From Pygmaiobacter sp. (GTDB lineage Bacteria; Bacillota; Clostridia; Oscillospirales; Ruminococcaceae), in assembly GCA_028689835.1 (NCBI GenBank), contig JAQVCK010000003.1, forward strand, positions 1-59,216: a stretch of 59,216 nucleotides of DNA. The letters run 5' to 3'. Numbering within the stretch: the first letter of the stretch is position 1; the number at the start of each line of letters is the position of its first letter. The notes below the pieces were generated by a model. The model saw only the letters and a program-made list of their open reading frames with translations. It was not told the origin of the DNA and searched no databases. This document shows positions 24,362 to 32,849 of this stretch, piece after piece. A program made the position numbers and the translations under genes.

Positions 24362-25066
24362 ATGATCTATGTTACAGCAGACCTGCACGGGGACGTACTT
24401 CGGCTGAAAGAGGCCGCCGTCAAACGGCTGGGCAGGCGGGATACGCTGATCGTACTGGGAGATTTCGGCTTTTTATGGGACGGCAGCAAGCGCGAAAAAA
24501 AACTGCTGAAATGGCTGGGCCGCCGCCGTTATCAACTGCTGTTTGTGGATGGTGCGCACGAAAATTACGACCTTTTGGCAGACTACCCGGTAGAACCTCT
24601 GCTGGGCGGGCAGGCACGGCACATCAGCGGCAGGCTGTACCAGCTGATGCGCGGTGAAATTTACACCATTGAAGATAAAACCCTGCTCTGCTTTGGCGGT
24701 GGCGAAAGCGAGGACCGCGACGAGCGCGAAGAGGGTAAAACCTGGTGGCGGGCCGAACTGCCCAGCCAGTTTCAGATGGACCGCTGCGGCGAAACACTCG
24801 CCGCACACGGCGGCAAGGTGGACATTGTGCTGACCCACACCCCGCCCTACCGGCTGCGCCGCTTTTTGGTGGGGGAGGTTGCCGAAACCAACCGGCTGGA
24901 GACCTTTTTGGATACCGTAGCAGACACGGCGCAGTATGGCTGCTGGTATTTTGGCCACTGTCACCGGGACCTTGCCATTAGCCCCAAGGCCGTGGCAGTT
25001 TATCGCAAGGTACTGCCGCTTTGGCAACAGCCCAAAAAGCGATTTTTTCAAAAAAAGGGGAAATAG
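24362..25066 (+). CDS. Calcineurin-like metallophosphoesterase
   Basis: 234 residues with the ordered dimetal motifs of the family: TADLHGD, LGDFGFLWD, VDGAHENYD (a variant of GNHE), THTPP and FGHCHRD. It probably hydrolyses a phosphoester, but the substrate is unknown. The ATG has GAGGGG nine bases upstream. It is a single-gene unit ended by a strong terminator. Confidence 0.88.
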   Translation: MIYVTADLHGDVLRLKEAAVKRLGRRDTLIVLGDFGFLWDGSKREKKLLKWLGRRRYQLLFVDGAHENYDLLADYPVEPLLGGQARHISGRLYQLMRGEIYTIEDKTLLCFGGGESEDRDEREEGKTWWRAELPSQFQMDRCGETLAAHGGKVDIVLTHTPPYRLRRFLVGEVAETNRLETFLDTVADTAQYGCWYFGHCHRDLAISPKAVAVYRKVLPLWQQPKKRFFQKKGK

Positions 25067-25078
25067 CACCCCGTGCAC

Positions 25079-25102
25079 GCGGCCCAGCGGGGCCGCTTTT
25101 TT
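25079..25102 (+). terminator. Terminator after the metallophosphoesterase gene
   Basis: GCGGCCC (25079-25085), four-base loop, GGGCCGC (25090-25096), then six T. Confidence 0.85.
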
Positions 25103-25147
25103 GTGTCGTTTTTCTGCCGTAAAGCGCAAACAACTGCAACAACAAAC

Positions 25148-25185
25148 AGCAAGGGCCGGTATGGTGACGCATACCGGCCCTTGCT
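25148..25185 (-). terminator. Terminator of the lsrR-lsrK-cupin-AllA-like operon
   Basis: A perfect 16-bp stem (25148-25163 with 25170-25185), GTGACG loop; the minus strand continues TGTTTGTTG. Confidence 0.75.
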
Positions 25186-25221
25186 GTCTTCTATTATTAA
25201 GGAAACGAAAAGGCAAAAAAA

Positions 25222-25716
25222 TTATAGCTCGATGGTGGTCTTATCGCCCGCAGCAAGCAGATACTTTTTCGTGTCGGTCAGGTAGGTGCGCTCCGGCAGG
25301 CAGATGAGCACTGTCGCACTTTGGTGTAGCGGGAACGGCGCCCCGTGCCACACCCCGGCGCGAAATGCCACCAAGGTACCGGCAGGCACTACAAATGCTT
25401 TCAGCAGTGCGGGCTCTACCCGGTCGTCGTTGGCGGGGCCTGCAACCATCACCACATCTTCATCCAACGGCATCATGATCTCCACCGCGGACGAATGGTA
25501 CTCCACATCTTCAATCACCATCGGCCGCGGGTCCAGCTTCAGCGAGCCAAATGCAACCGGCGCGGTGCTTGCCATGGGGGCCAGCACCATGTCGCGGTGA
25601 AACACGCACGGGGCTTTGCCAAGGCCATAGGCATCCCCCGGCTCGGTCATGTTGCCAATGTAGCCATACGGCGCAAAGTTTTCGGTTGTAATGGAAACGG
25701 CTTCAATCTTTCTCAT
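25222..25716 (-). CDS. Ureidoglycolate-lyase-like (AllA fold) protein in the Lsr locus
   Basis: 164 residues resembling AllA/PF04115 bicupins: an N-terminal TTENFAPYGYIGN segment, EYHSSAVEIMMPLDEDVVMVAG, and the later AFRAGVWHGAPFPL that recalls the VWHHP segment of AllA. AllA releases glyoxylate and urea from ureidoglycolate, but no allantoin genes are nearby and similarity is moderate; DUF4867-type proteins of sugar operons are an alternative. It is the last gene of the lsrR-lsrK unit, 49 bases after the cupin gene, and has AAGGTGGGG upstream. A role in processing the phosphorylated Lsr ligand is inferred from position only. Confidence 0.7.
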   Translation of the reverse strand: MRKIEAVSITTENFAPYGYIGNMTEPGDAYGLGKAPCVFHRDMVLAPMASTAPVAFGSLKLDPRPMVIEDVEYHSSAVEIMMPLDEDVVMVAGPANDDRVEPALLKAFVVPAGTLVAFRAGVWHGAPFPLHQSATVLICLPERTYLTDTKKYLLAAGDKTTIEL

Positions 25717-25765
25717 CGATACCCCACCTTTTTATTACGGGCGGCAGGCCGCAAGGCAAACCGTC

Positions 25766-26122
25766 TTATTTTTCGTACTTGTAATCCGGCACTTCCACTT
25801 TGTCTACTTCCTGGTAGGGGGCAAGGGTCGAGACCATTTTTACCGGCGCATCATAGTTGTTGATGCAGTAATGCACTTCGCTGGGCTCAATGTGAATCAA
25901 ATCGCCCTGTTTCAGGTGATGGGATACCCCGTCAACAATGATGTCAATCTCGCCCTCTAAGATGAAAAAGTTCTCCTCCATCACATTGTGAAAATGGGCG
26001 GTAAAGTCCTGGCCGGGCATAAACTGCACCAGCGCAAAATTCATGCGGGGGCCCTTCATCAGGTATTTCGGGCCGCTGTCGCCAAAGCGATACTCCCGGT
26101 CGTTCTCATTGATAATAAACAT
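25766..26122 (-). CDS. Single-domain cupin in the Lsr locus
   Basis: 118 residues. Cupin motif 1 reads PGQDFTAHFHNVMEENFFILEG (His-X-His and Glu metal ligands), and motif 2 reads GDLIHIEPSEVHYCIN with the fourth His. All four ligands are present, so it is probably a metal-dependent isomerase, epimerase or oxygenase. It lies 27 bases downstream of lsrK in the place where other Lsr loci carry accessory genes; the canonical monooxygenase-fold isomerase gene lsrG is absent. Function in turnover of phospho-AI-2 is inferred. Confidence 0.8.
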   Translation of the reverse strand: MFIINENDREYRFGDSGPKYLMKGPRMNFALVQFMPGQDFTAHFHNVMEENFFILEGEIDIIVDGVSHHLKQGDLIHIEPSEVHYCINNYDAPVKMVSTLAPYQEVDKVEVPDYKYEK

Positions 26123-26149
26123 GACAGTTTTTCCTTTCTTCGCTCAGGG

Positions 26150-27715
26150 TCAAAGGCCCGGCGCAATCCAAAGATTTCTGGTGAGCTTACGGCCGCACAG
26201 CGCAAGCTGCGCGGCATAAACCTCCCGCCAGGGGGCATAAAGCGCCTCGTATACGGCGTGGTTTTCCATGTTGGGGGTGTAGGTTTTGTCCCACTGTACC
26301 AGCCTGCGGGCCGCGGCGGGGATGCTGTCGTACAGCCCCACGCCATACCCCGCCAAAATGGCGGCGCCCAGCGCAGTGGCTTCTTTGACCACCGGCACTT
26401 TCACCGGCAGGCCCAGCACATCGGCCAAAATTTGGCACCACAGCGGGCTTTTGGACGCGCCGCCCGCAAATACGATTTCGGCGGGCATATTGCCGGTCGC
26501 CTCACGCACCAGCTCTAGGTGGCCGCGGGTAATCATGGCGGTATTCTCTAAAATCGCGCGGTAGAACGTATAGCGGTTATATTTTTCCGGCTCCATGCCA
26601 AAGTTTGTAAAGGTCGGCGAAGCGTGTTTCCACTCGATAAAGTTCATCACGTCTGAAAACGCACAGAACATGCCATAACTGCCGGCGGGGATCTCTTTGG
26701 CTTTCTGGTCCATCAGCACATAGGGGTCGGTGCCCTGCTGCTCTGCCTGCATCTTTTCCAGCTGGCAGAACCCGTCGCGGAACCAGCGCATCACAAGGCC
26801 CGGCTTAAAGGCCAGCGCCTCGTACTGCCACACCCCCGGCACGGCATGGCAGTTGACCCGCACCCGGCAGCCGGGGTCGGTTTTGCCGTCGGCGGTGTTA
26901 AACTCGTACTGCCAAAAGCTGCCGCCAAACACGGCGGCCTGGCCGGGGTCTACCACGCCGACACCCACACAGCCCAGCTGTGCGTCGCCGCCGCCCACGA
27001 CCACCGGGGTGCCCACGGCAAGGCCGGTCTCCGCCGCGCCCTGCTCGTTTACATTTGCCAGCACGCTGCCGCACTCTTTCACCGGCGGGAACCAGTCGGT
27101 GCGCAGCCCGCAGCGCTCGGCAATGGCCGCGTCAAACGTGCGGCTTTGCAAATCAAACAGGCCACTCGTCGAGCCATTGCTGGGCTCTACTGCCAACACG
27201 CCGGTCAATTTGTGAATCAGCCAGTCGTTGAACATCCCCACAACGGCAATCTTTTCGTAGACATCGGGTAACTTATTTTTCACCCAAAGCAACCGGGGCA
27301 GCGCGTCCAGTGCAAATGACTGGCCCGACTTGAGGTACAACTCTTTTTCCAGCTCGGCATCCCGCGCAATCAGCTGCGACACCTCGTCAATGCTGCGCGC
27401 GTCCACGTTGGCACAGGCCCAAATCTCCTGCCCTGCGTCATCGTACAGCACAATGCCCTCGCGCATGCAGGTGGTCGAAACCGCCGCAATTTGCTGCGGG
27501 GGGATGCCGGTCTCCTGCAATACCCCACGGATGCAGGTGCGGGCAAGGTCCCAGTTTTTCACCCAGTCAAAATCCATACTGCCGGGGTACCGCGGGTCTT
27601 CGCGGTGCTCCCACTCGCGCTGCACACAGCCCATCTGCCGGCCGGACAAATCAAACACGACCGCCCTTACGCTGCCGGTCCCCGCATCCACTGCCATCAG
27701 ATATTGTTCTGCCAT
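26150..27715 (-). CDS. lsrK: Autoinducer-2 kinase LsrK
   Basis: 521 residues, FGGY carbohydrate-kinase family. It phosphorylates imported AI-2 (DPD) to phospho-DPD, trapping it and creating the LsrR inducer. Segments recalled from E. coli LsrK are well conserved: YLMAVDAGTGSVRAVVFDL, CMREGIVLYDDAG, IWACANVDARS, GTPVVVGGGDAQLGCVGVGV, VFAGGASKSPLWCQILADV and the C-terminal LWIAPGL. It starts at ATG 27715 after AGGAGG and lies 39 bases downstream of lsrR. These matches make it a specific LsrK and not a generic xylulose/glycerol kinase. Confidence 0.94.
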   Translation of the reverse strand: MAEQYLMAVDAGTGSVRAVVFDLSGRQMGCVQREWEHREDPRYPGSMDFDWVKNWDLARTCIRGVLQETGIPPQQIAAVSTTCMREGIVLYDDAGQEIWACANVDARSIDEVSQLIARDAELEKELYLKSGQSFALDALPRLLWVKNKLPDVYEKIAVVGMFNDWLIHKLTGVLAVEPSNGSTSGLFDLQSRTFDAAIAERCGLRTDWFPPVKECGSVLANVNEQGAAETGLAVGTPVVVGGGDAQLGCVGVGVVDPGQAAVFGGSFWQYEFNTADGKTDPGCRVRVNCHAVPGVWQYEALAFKPGLVMRWFRDGFCQLEKMQAEQQGTDPYVLMDQKAKEIPAGSYGMFCAFSDVMNFIEWKHASPTFTNFGMEPEKYNRYTFYRAILENTAMITRGHLELVREATGNMPAEIVFAGGASKSPLWCQILADVLGLPVKVPVVKEATALGAAILAGYGVGLYDSIPAAARRLVQWDKTYTPNMENHAVYEALYAPWREVYAAQLALCGRKLTRNLWIAPGL

Positions 27716-27754
27716 TTTTCTTCCTCCTACTCTTGGTGCCGCGCGCGCGGGGCA

Positions 27755-28678
27755 TCAGTCGTTATCTGTTGTATCAATCAACTGTACTGCCGTCTCTTCA
27801 TCGGTGACCAAAACGTCCAGATACCCGCCGGTCAACACGGCGCGGATGGCCTCCAGTTTACTGGCACCCGCCGCCACGCCAATCACATTGTCCAAATCCC
27901 GCAGGTTTTGCAGCGGGGTTGAAAGCAGGCGTTCTTCCACACCGGTGTGCACCGGCTGGCCGTCCTTGTCAATAAAGTGGCTTAGGATATCCCCCACCGC
28001 CCCCTGCATCGACAGATACAGAAAATCATTCTTGCTTAAAATGCCATTTTTCAAAATCGTCGCGTCATCGCTCATGCCGCCAATCCCCACAACGGTCATC
28101 GAGGCAAGGCGCACCATGCGCGAAATTTCCTGCACCGAGGGCTCGCTGCGCAGCGCCTCGTTCATCTCTTTCGACGAGACCAGCAACGGTGCCGGGATGA
28201 GGAACAGCTTTGCGTTAAATACGTTTGATTGTGCGTTTGGCAGGTAATAGCTTACGCCACCGGTCAGCGAAACCACCGAGATCGGCGATTCGGTACGGGT
28301 GGCAAGGTGGTTCAAAATGCGGCTTGGTGTGTCACCATAGCCCATGTTGATAAACGCGTTTTCGGGCAAGCGGTCGGCAATATACATCGCACCGGCCAGT
28401 GCCACTGTCTCATTTAATAACCCGCTGTCCGGCGGGGTGGGTACAATAAAGGCATCTTTCAGGTTCCACTGCTCGGCCAGTTGCTGCTCCGTGCGCATGC
28501 GCTGGGCACTGTCTTGGCGCAGTTTAAACTGAATCACCCCGTTCTGGCGCGCTTTTTCTAATAGTTTGATGACCCTCATGCGGGAAATACCCAGCTTTTC
28601 AGAGATCTTTTGCTGCGTCATATTCTCTACATAATAATACCAGGCAGTTTTGACAATGAGCGTTTCCTCGTAATTCAT
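27755..28678 (-). CDS. lsrR: LsrR transcriptional repressor (SorC/DeoR family)
   Basis: 307 residues. The N-terminal helix-turn-helix (AWYYYVENMTQQKISEKLGISRMRVIKLLEKAR) and C-terminal sugar-phosphate-binding domain are of SorC type. In the known system LsrR represses the lsr operon and its own gene until phospho-AI-2 binds. The ATG at 28678 lies 7 bases after GGAGGA; the in-frame upstream extension is rejected. It is divergent from lsrA across a 513-base AT-rich control region, as in enteric lsr loci, and co-transcribed with lsrK. Confidence 0.92.
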   Translation of the reverse strand: MNYEETLIVKTAWYYYVENMTQQKISEKLGISRMRVIKLLEKARQNGVIQFKLRQDSAQRMRTEQQLAEQWNLKDAFIVPTPPDSGLLNETVALAGAMYIADRLPENAFINMGYGDTPSRILNHLATRTESPISVVSLTGGVSYYLPNAQSNVFNAKLFLIPAPLLVSSKEMNEALRSEPSVQEISRMVRLASMTVVGIGGMSDDATILKNGILSKNDFLYLSMQGAVGDILSHFIDKDGQPVHTGVEERLLSTPLQNLRDLDNVIGVAAGASKLEAIRAVLTGGYLDVLVTDEETAVQLIDTTDND

Positions 28679-28818
28679 TCCCGTCTCCTCCATTTGATGC
28701 AGCTGCCGCCGCGCGCCGCCGCCGGCAGCCGGCCTGCTTTTTTTGTTTGCTCTCATTATAAAACCTCTGCTTGGAAAACATAATTTTAAAAGGGGGGTCT
28801 AATTCGCTCATTGATGTT

Positions 28819-28886
28819 ACAAATGTTTTAATGCAAATCATTTGTTTTTGCTTTTTCAGTATAACAGTATTCTCGTCAACTGTCAA
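28819..28886 (-). promoter_or_regulatory. lsrR promoter with candidate operator just downstream
   Basis: On the minus strand TTGACA (28886-28881), 17 bases, TATACT (28863-28858). Directly downstream of the expected start point, ACAAATG (28819-28825) and CATTTGT (28839-28845) form an inverted repeat with a 13-base gap, well placed for autorepression by LsrR. The assignment to LsrR is inferred. Confidence 0.6.
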
Positions 28887-29062
28887 TTGATATATTCTTT
28901 GTAATCTTTTTTGTGGTTTTTGCATCAAAATTGGAATTCATTTTACTGCAAACTACACAACAAAATGTCTATTTTACTAAAAAACAGTCATTACAATTTC
29001 TTTTTTAAGCGGTTTTCTCTAAAAAAATGTGTCTTTTCTGTATTAGGAATAGTGAACCATTG

Positions 29063-29128
29063 TTGACAAAGAAAAACAAATAGCGTATGATGAGCGTGTT
29101 GATAAAAATCTTATATCAAAACATTTGT
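29063..29128 (+). promoter_or_regulatory. lsrA promoter with candidate operator elements
   Basis: TTGACA (29063-29068), 17-base spacer, TATGAT (29086-29091). Downstream are an inverted repeat TTGATA (29099-29104)/TATCAA (29114-29119) and a copy of ACATTTGT at 29121-29128, the half-site also seen in the lsrR leader. The shared half-site in both leaders suggests one repressor. Confidence 0.6.
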
Positions 29129-29191
29129 TTCGTTTGGTCGGCGGTACCTGCCCCGGCCTCTACATTACCGGACTGGATGGAGGAAGCAACT

Positions 29192-30724
29192 ATGGAGCAG
29201 AGCCGGAATTCAGCCCCCGGCGCTCTGCTGTCGGTACGCGGGATCACCAAGGCCTTCAGCTTGAACGCGGTGCTTAAGGGCATTGACCTGGACGTGGGCT
29301 CCGGCGACGTGGTCGCTTTAATTGGCGGCAACGGCGCGGGCAAAAGCACACTGATGAAAATTATTATGGGGATTTACCAGCCGGACGGCGGCGAGCTGTA
29401 TGTCGCCGGCGAAAAGGCCACACTGGGCAGCCCAACCGCAGCGCTGGCGCGGGGCATTTATATGGTGCCGCAAGAGCCACTGCTGTTCCCCAATATGACG
29501 GTCGAAGAAAATATCGTGGTCGGGTTTAGCGAAAAGCCCGCGGTGTTACATCGCCGTCTGGTGGAACTGATGGAGGAGAACGGCTGGGAATTAGACCTTA
29601 GCCGCAAAGCCAGCAGCCTTTCCATTGCAGAACAGCAACTGGTGGAATTGTTGCGCGGCCTGCTGCGCAACGCGCGGGTGCTGATTTTGGACGAGCCAAC
29701 CAGCGCACTGACCTTTGACGAGGTAGAGAGCCTATTTAAATGTGTCGAAAGCTTAAAATCAAAGGGTATCGGCATCATTTACATTACCCACCGCCTTGCC
29801 GAGGTTTTTGAAATTGCCACCCATGTCGCAATCATGCGCGACGGTGTCATCACTCTCAGCGGCCCGGTGGGCAACTTTGACCGCGATATGCTGGTGCAAG
29901 GCCTGTTGCCGCCGAACATGGAAACGCAGGCAGACAAAGGGGTCAACGAGGACGTTGAGATTGACTACACCGGCCTGCCCCCTGTGTTTGAACTGCAAAA
30001 TTATTCCGGCTACGGCTTTAGCAACGTTGACCTTAAGGTTTACCCTGGTGAGATTTTAGGGGTCGCCGGGGTCGTGGGTGCCGGCCGTACCGAGCTTGCC
30101 ACCACCATTTTTGGCCGCGACAAGGTGTTGGGCGGCAAGGCCATCCTGGATGGGGCCGACATCACCGGCCTTTCCACCAAAAAGGTCCTCTGCGCCGGCA
30201 TCAACTATGTGCCGGAAGATCGCCACCTCAACGGGCTGTTTAAAATCAGCGACGTTGCGGCAAACACCACCTCCGGCCTGCTGGACCAGAAAGAGCTTGG
30301 CAGTTTCTTTTTAAATGTAAAAAAGGAAGCCGAGATTACCAAAAAATACGTGGATGATTTCCGCATCAAAATCACTGGGCAAGACCAGTTGACCGGCAGC
30401 CTGTCGGGCGGCAACCAACAAAAAATCGTCATTGGGCGCGCACTGTCCACCAGCCCAAAGCTGGTGATTCTGGATGAGCCGACCCGCGGCATTGATGCCG
30501 CCGCCCGCGGTGATGTGTACAACATCATTCATCAACTGCGCAACCAAGGGGTCGCGGTCATGCTGATCTCGTCCGATATGGAAGAGATTGTCGAGCTGTC
30601 CGACCGGGCAGTCACCGTGTTTCAGGGGCGTATCAACGGTGAGTTTGCGAAAAAGGATATCAATCAGGACAACCTGATGGCCGCAGCCTTTGGTGTCACT
30701 GGCGGAAAGCAGGTGCAGCAATGA
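29192..30724 (+). CDS. lsrA: AI-2 ABC transporter ATPase LsrA
   Basis: 510 residues with two ABC ATPase domains, the sugar-importer arrangement. N-domain: GGNGAGKST, LSIAEQQLVE, LILDEPTSAL. C-domain: GVVGAGRTEL (Walker A with Arg, usual in this class), LSGGNQQK, LILDEPTRGID. It energises import of AI-2 bound by LsrB through LsrC/LsrD. The ATG at 29192 follows GGAGG; the in-frame ATG at 29087 overlaps the promoter -10. Its TGA overlaps the lsrC ATG. Confidence 0.92.
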   Translation: MEQSRNSAPGALLSVRGITKAFSLNAVLKGIDLDVGSGDVVALIGGNGAGKSTLMKIIMGIYQPDGGELYVAGEKATLGSPTAALARGIYMVPQEPLLFPNMTVEENIVVGFSEKPAVLHRRLVELMEENGWELDLSRKASSLSIAEQQLVELLRGLLRNARVLILDEPTSALTFDEVESLFKCVESLKSKGIGIIYITHRLAEVFEIATHVAIMRDGVITLSGPVGNFDRDMLVQGLLPPNMETQADKGVNEDVEIDYTGLPPVFELQNYSGYGFSNVDLKVYPGEILGVAGVVGAGRTELATTIFGRDKVLGGKAILDGADITGLSTKKVLCAGINYVPEDRHLNGLFKISDVAANTTSGLLDQKELGSFFLNVKKEAEITKKYVDDFRIKITGQDQLTGSLSGGNQQKIVIGRALSTSPKLVILDEPTRGIDAAARGDVYNIIHQLRNQGVAVMLISSDMEEIVELSDRAVTVFQGRINGEFAKKDINQDNLMAAAFGVTGGKQVQQ

Positions 30725-31740
30725 ATACACTGAAAAAAATCACTAAAATCCGCGAGATCAACAGCCTGTTCTTTTTAATTGCGCTGTTTGCCATTGTGGG
30801 CATGGTCAACCCGGCGTTTCTTGCGCCGACGACCCTGTTCAACTGTTTCAACGACAGCGTTGTGTTCACCCTATTGGCCACCGGCATCGCGTTTGTCATT
30901 CTCACCGGTGAAATTGATGTTTCCATCGGTGCCACGTTGGGGCTTTCCGCCGCGATTTCCTCTTCACTGCTGCGGGATGGTGCCAGCTGGTTCGTTGCCA
31001 TTGCAGCCGGTCTGCTGGCCGGTGTGGTTGTGGGGTTGATCAACGGCTTTGGCGTTTCCACATTAGGCATTCCGTCGCTGATTTTCACCCTTGGCACCAA
31101 CGGTGTCGTGCGCGGCATGATTTATGTTTACACCGGCGGCGCCTGGGTCGAAAACCTGCCCGCCAGCTTCACAAAGCTCTCGCAGGTCAAGCTGTTCGGC
31201 AACCTCACCATCTTCTACCTTGTGGTGTTGCTGGGTGTCATTGCCGCCCACATTGCGTTGACCCACACCCGCCGCGGCCGCTACTTTATCGCGGTTGGCG
31301 ATAACGCCGCCGGCGCCACGCTGGTCGGCATCCCCGCAAAGCGCACTAAAATCCTCGCTTATGTGCTGTGCGGTGTACTTGCCTCGGTGGCCGGCATCAT
31401 CTACTCTTCGCGTATCGGCTTTATTACCCCCACCGCGGGCAACGGCTACGAAATGAAAGCCATTGCAGCCTGCGTGCTGGGCGGCATCAGCCTTTCGGGT
31501 GGCCTTGGCAGCCTGCTGGGCGCTTCCATCGGTGCCGTCATCATGTCGTCGGTCAGCCGTATCCTCGTGTTTCTCGGCTTCTCGTCCGACTATGACAACA
31601 CCATCACCGGCATTTTGCTCATCACCATCGTTGTAATTGATGCGCTTACCCAAAACCGCGCGGCGACCAAAAGCCGCCACGAGCGTCTTGCTGCCCGTAC
31701 CGGGCCCGCGCACGCTAAGAAAGGGGGCGCAGCCAAATGA
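30721..31740 (+). CDS. lsrC: AI-2 ABC transporter permease LsrC
   Basis: 339 residues, a multi-helix BPD_transp_2 permease, with the conserved FVILTGEIDVSIGATLGLSAA loop and the GISLSGGLGSLLGASIGA segment near the C-terminus that contacts the ATPase. It is linked to lsrA and lsrD by ATGA overlaps at both ends, so the three membrane-complex subunits are translationally coupled. Pairing with LsrK, LsrR, LsrB and LsrF identifies it as LsrC and not a ribose permease. Confidence 0.9.
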   Translation: MNTLKKITKIREINSLFFLIALFAIVGMVNPAFLAPTTLFNCFNDSVVFTLLATGIAFVILTGEIDVSIGATLGLSAAISSSLLRDGASWFVAIAAGLLAGVVVGLINGFGVSTLGIPSLIFTLGTNGVVRGMIYVYTGGAWVENLPASFTKLSQVKLFGNLTIFYLVVLLGVIAAHIALTHTRRGRYFIAVGDNAAGATLVGIPAKRTKILAYVLCGVLASVAGIIYSSRIGFITPTAGNGYEMKAIAACVLGGISLSGGLGSLLGASIGAVIMSSVSRILVFLGFSSDYDNTITGILLITIVVIDALTQNRAATKSRHERLAARTGPAHAKKGGAAK

Positions 31741-32771
31741 AACATTCACCTTTAGAGCGCTTTAAAAAAGGCGTAAAGAGTTGGGAGACCGTACTGCTGG
31801 GGCTGTTGCTTGCAGAGTTTGTCATCTTTGGTATCGCAAACCCCAAATTTTTAATGCCGCGTGTGCTGCTGGGCAGCGTCAACGACATCATCTCCATCTG
31901 CATCATCTCGCTGTTTGTCACCTTTGTTATGATCACCGGCGGCATCGACATTCAGGCAGGCTCTATCGTCGGCCTGTCGTCCATCGTCATCGGTGTCACC
32001 TGGCAGGATTTCGGCCTGAACATCTGGGTCGCCGCTATCTTGGCCATGGTCGTTGCGGCACTGTGCGGTGCGCTGTCCGGCTTCTTTGTCGCCTACTGCG
32101 GCGTACAGCCGATGGTCGTCACGTTGGGTGGCAGCTTCCTTTACACCGGCATTGCCCTGCTCGTCTCCAATATTTCGGCGACCGCAAGCTACAAGGGCAT
32201 CAGCGGTTTCCCCGAGGACTTTACGCAGATTGCAAAATTTAAACTGTTCGGTGTCATCCCCAGCCAGTTGCTGATTTTTGCCGCATTGACGGTCATTGCA
32301 TACTTTTTGCTGCACAAATCTAAATTCGGCCGCAAAGTATTTCTCGTGGGTGTCAACCCCCGCGCAGCCGAGTATTCCGGCATCAACAGCCGTTTTGTCA
32401 CCCTGCTCACCTATGTGCTGTCGGGCGTTAGCGCCTCGATTGCCGGCATTGTGCTCACCGCTTACCTTGGCACCGCCAAAAGCGATATCGGCGTCACCTT
32501 TACGCTGCCGATCATCACCGCTGTGGTACTGGGCGGTACCCTTTCCACCGGCGGTAAGGGCAGTGTTATTGGCACCGCACTGGCGGCGCTGGTCATCGGC
32601 GTACTGCGCTTCGGCCTGCCGCTCAGCTTTAAAGTGAGCAATCAGTATCTTGACATCCCCGTTGGCCTTTTGCTCCTCATTGTTGTCGTTGGCCGCTCGA
32701 TTGCCGCAAACCCCACCCTATTGCGCAAACTGGGGATCGGCAAAGCCAAAAGACAAAAGAACAAGGCCTAG
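31737..32771 (+). CDS. lsrD: AI-2 ABC transporter permease LsrD
   Basis: 344 residues, second BPD_transp_2 permease, with FVMITGGIDIQAGSIVGLSSI and VLGGTLSTGGKGSVIGTALAALV. It forms the membrane channel with LsrC. It overlaps lsrC by four bases and ends 78 bases before lsrB; that gap contains a hairpin. Confidence 0.9.
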   Translation: MKHSPLERFKKGVKSWETVLLGLLLAEFVIFGIANPKFLMPRVLLGSVNDIISICIISLFVTFVMITGGIDIQAGSIVGLSSIVIGVTWQDFGLNIWVAAILAMVVAALCGALSGFFVAYCGVQPMVVTLGGSFLYTGIALLVSNISATASYKGISGFPEDFTQIAKFKLFGVIPSQLLIFAALTVIAYFLLHKSKFGRKVFLVGVNPRAAEYSGINSRFVTLLTYVLSGVSASIAGIVLTAYLGTAKSDIGVTFTLPIITAVVLGGTLSTGGKGSVIGTALAALVIGVLRFGLPLSFKVSNQYLDIPVGLLLLIVVVGRSIAANPTLLRKLGIGKAKRQKNKA

Positions 32772-32789
32772 GTGGCCTATCCTACGCAT

Positions 32790-32827
32790 ATATTTGAAGC
32801 CGTGAAATCGCTCGGCTTTGCAAATAT
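32790..32827 (+). promoter_or_regulatory. Hairpin directly upstream of lsrB
   Basis: ATATTTGAAGCCG (32790-32802) pairs with CGGCTT (32813-32818) and CAAATAT (32821-32827), leaving a two-base bulge. It sits between lsrD and the lsrB ribosome site (AGGAGG). It may shield a processed 5' end of the lsrB message; this is an inference. Confidence 0.5.
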
Positions 32828-32849
32828 AACACTATTAGGAGGTTTTCGT

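Larger units (their letters stand above)
28679..29191. other. AT-rich lsrR-lsrA intergenic control region
   Basis: 513 bases without a gene, much richer in A/T than the surroundings. It holds the two divergent promoters and the candidate operators listed separately. The middle part (about 28890-29060) has many T and A tracts and may be bent. I see no CRP-like or clear cre site. Confidence 0.7.

Noticed and set aside
25222..27715. Allantoin/ureide degradation or generic pentulose kinase locus suggested by the AllA-like gene and FGGY kinase
   Set aside because: The kinase carries LsrK-specific segments and the divergent operon has LsrB and LsrF; no other ureide gene is present.
27330..28247. 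305-codon plus-strand frame opposite lsrK and lsrR
   Set aside because: Ser/Arg-rich shadow of two genes identified by conserved motifs; not a separate antisense gene.
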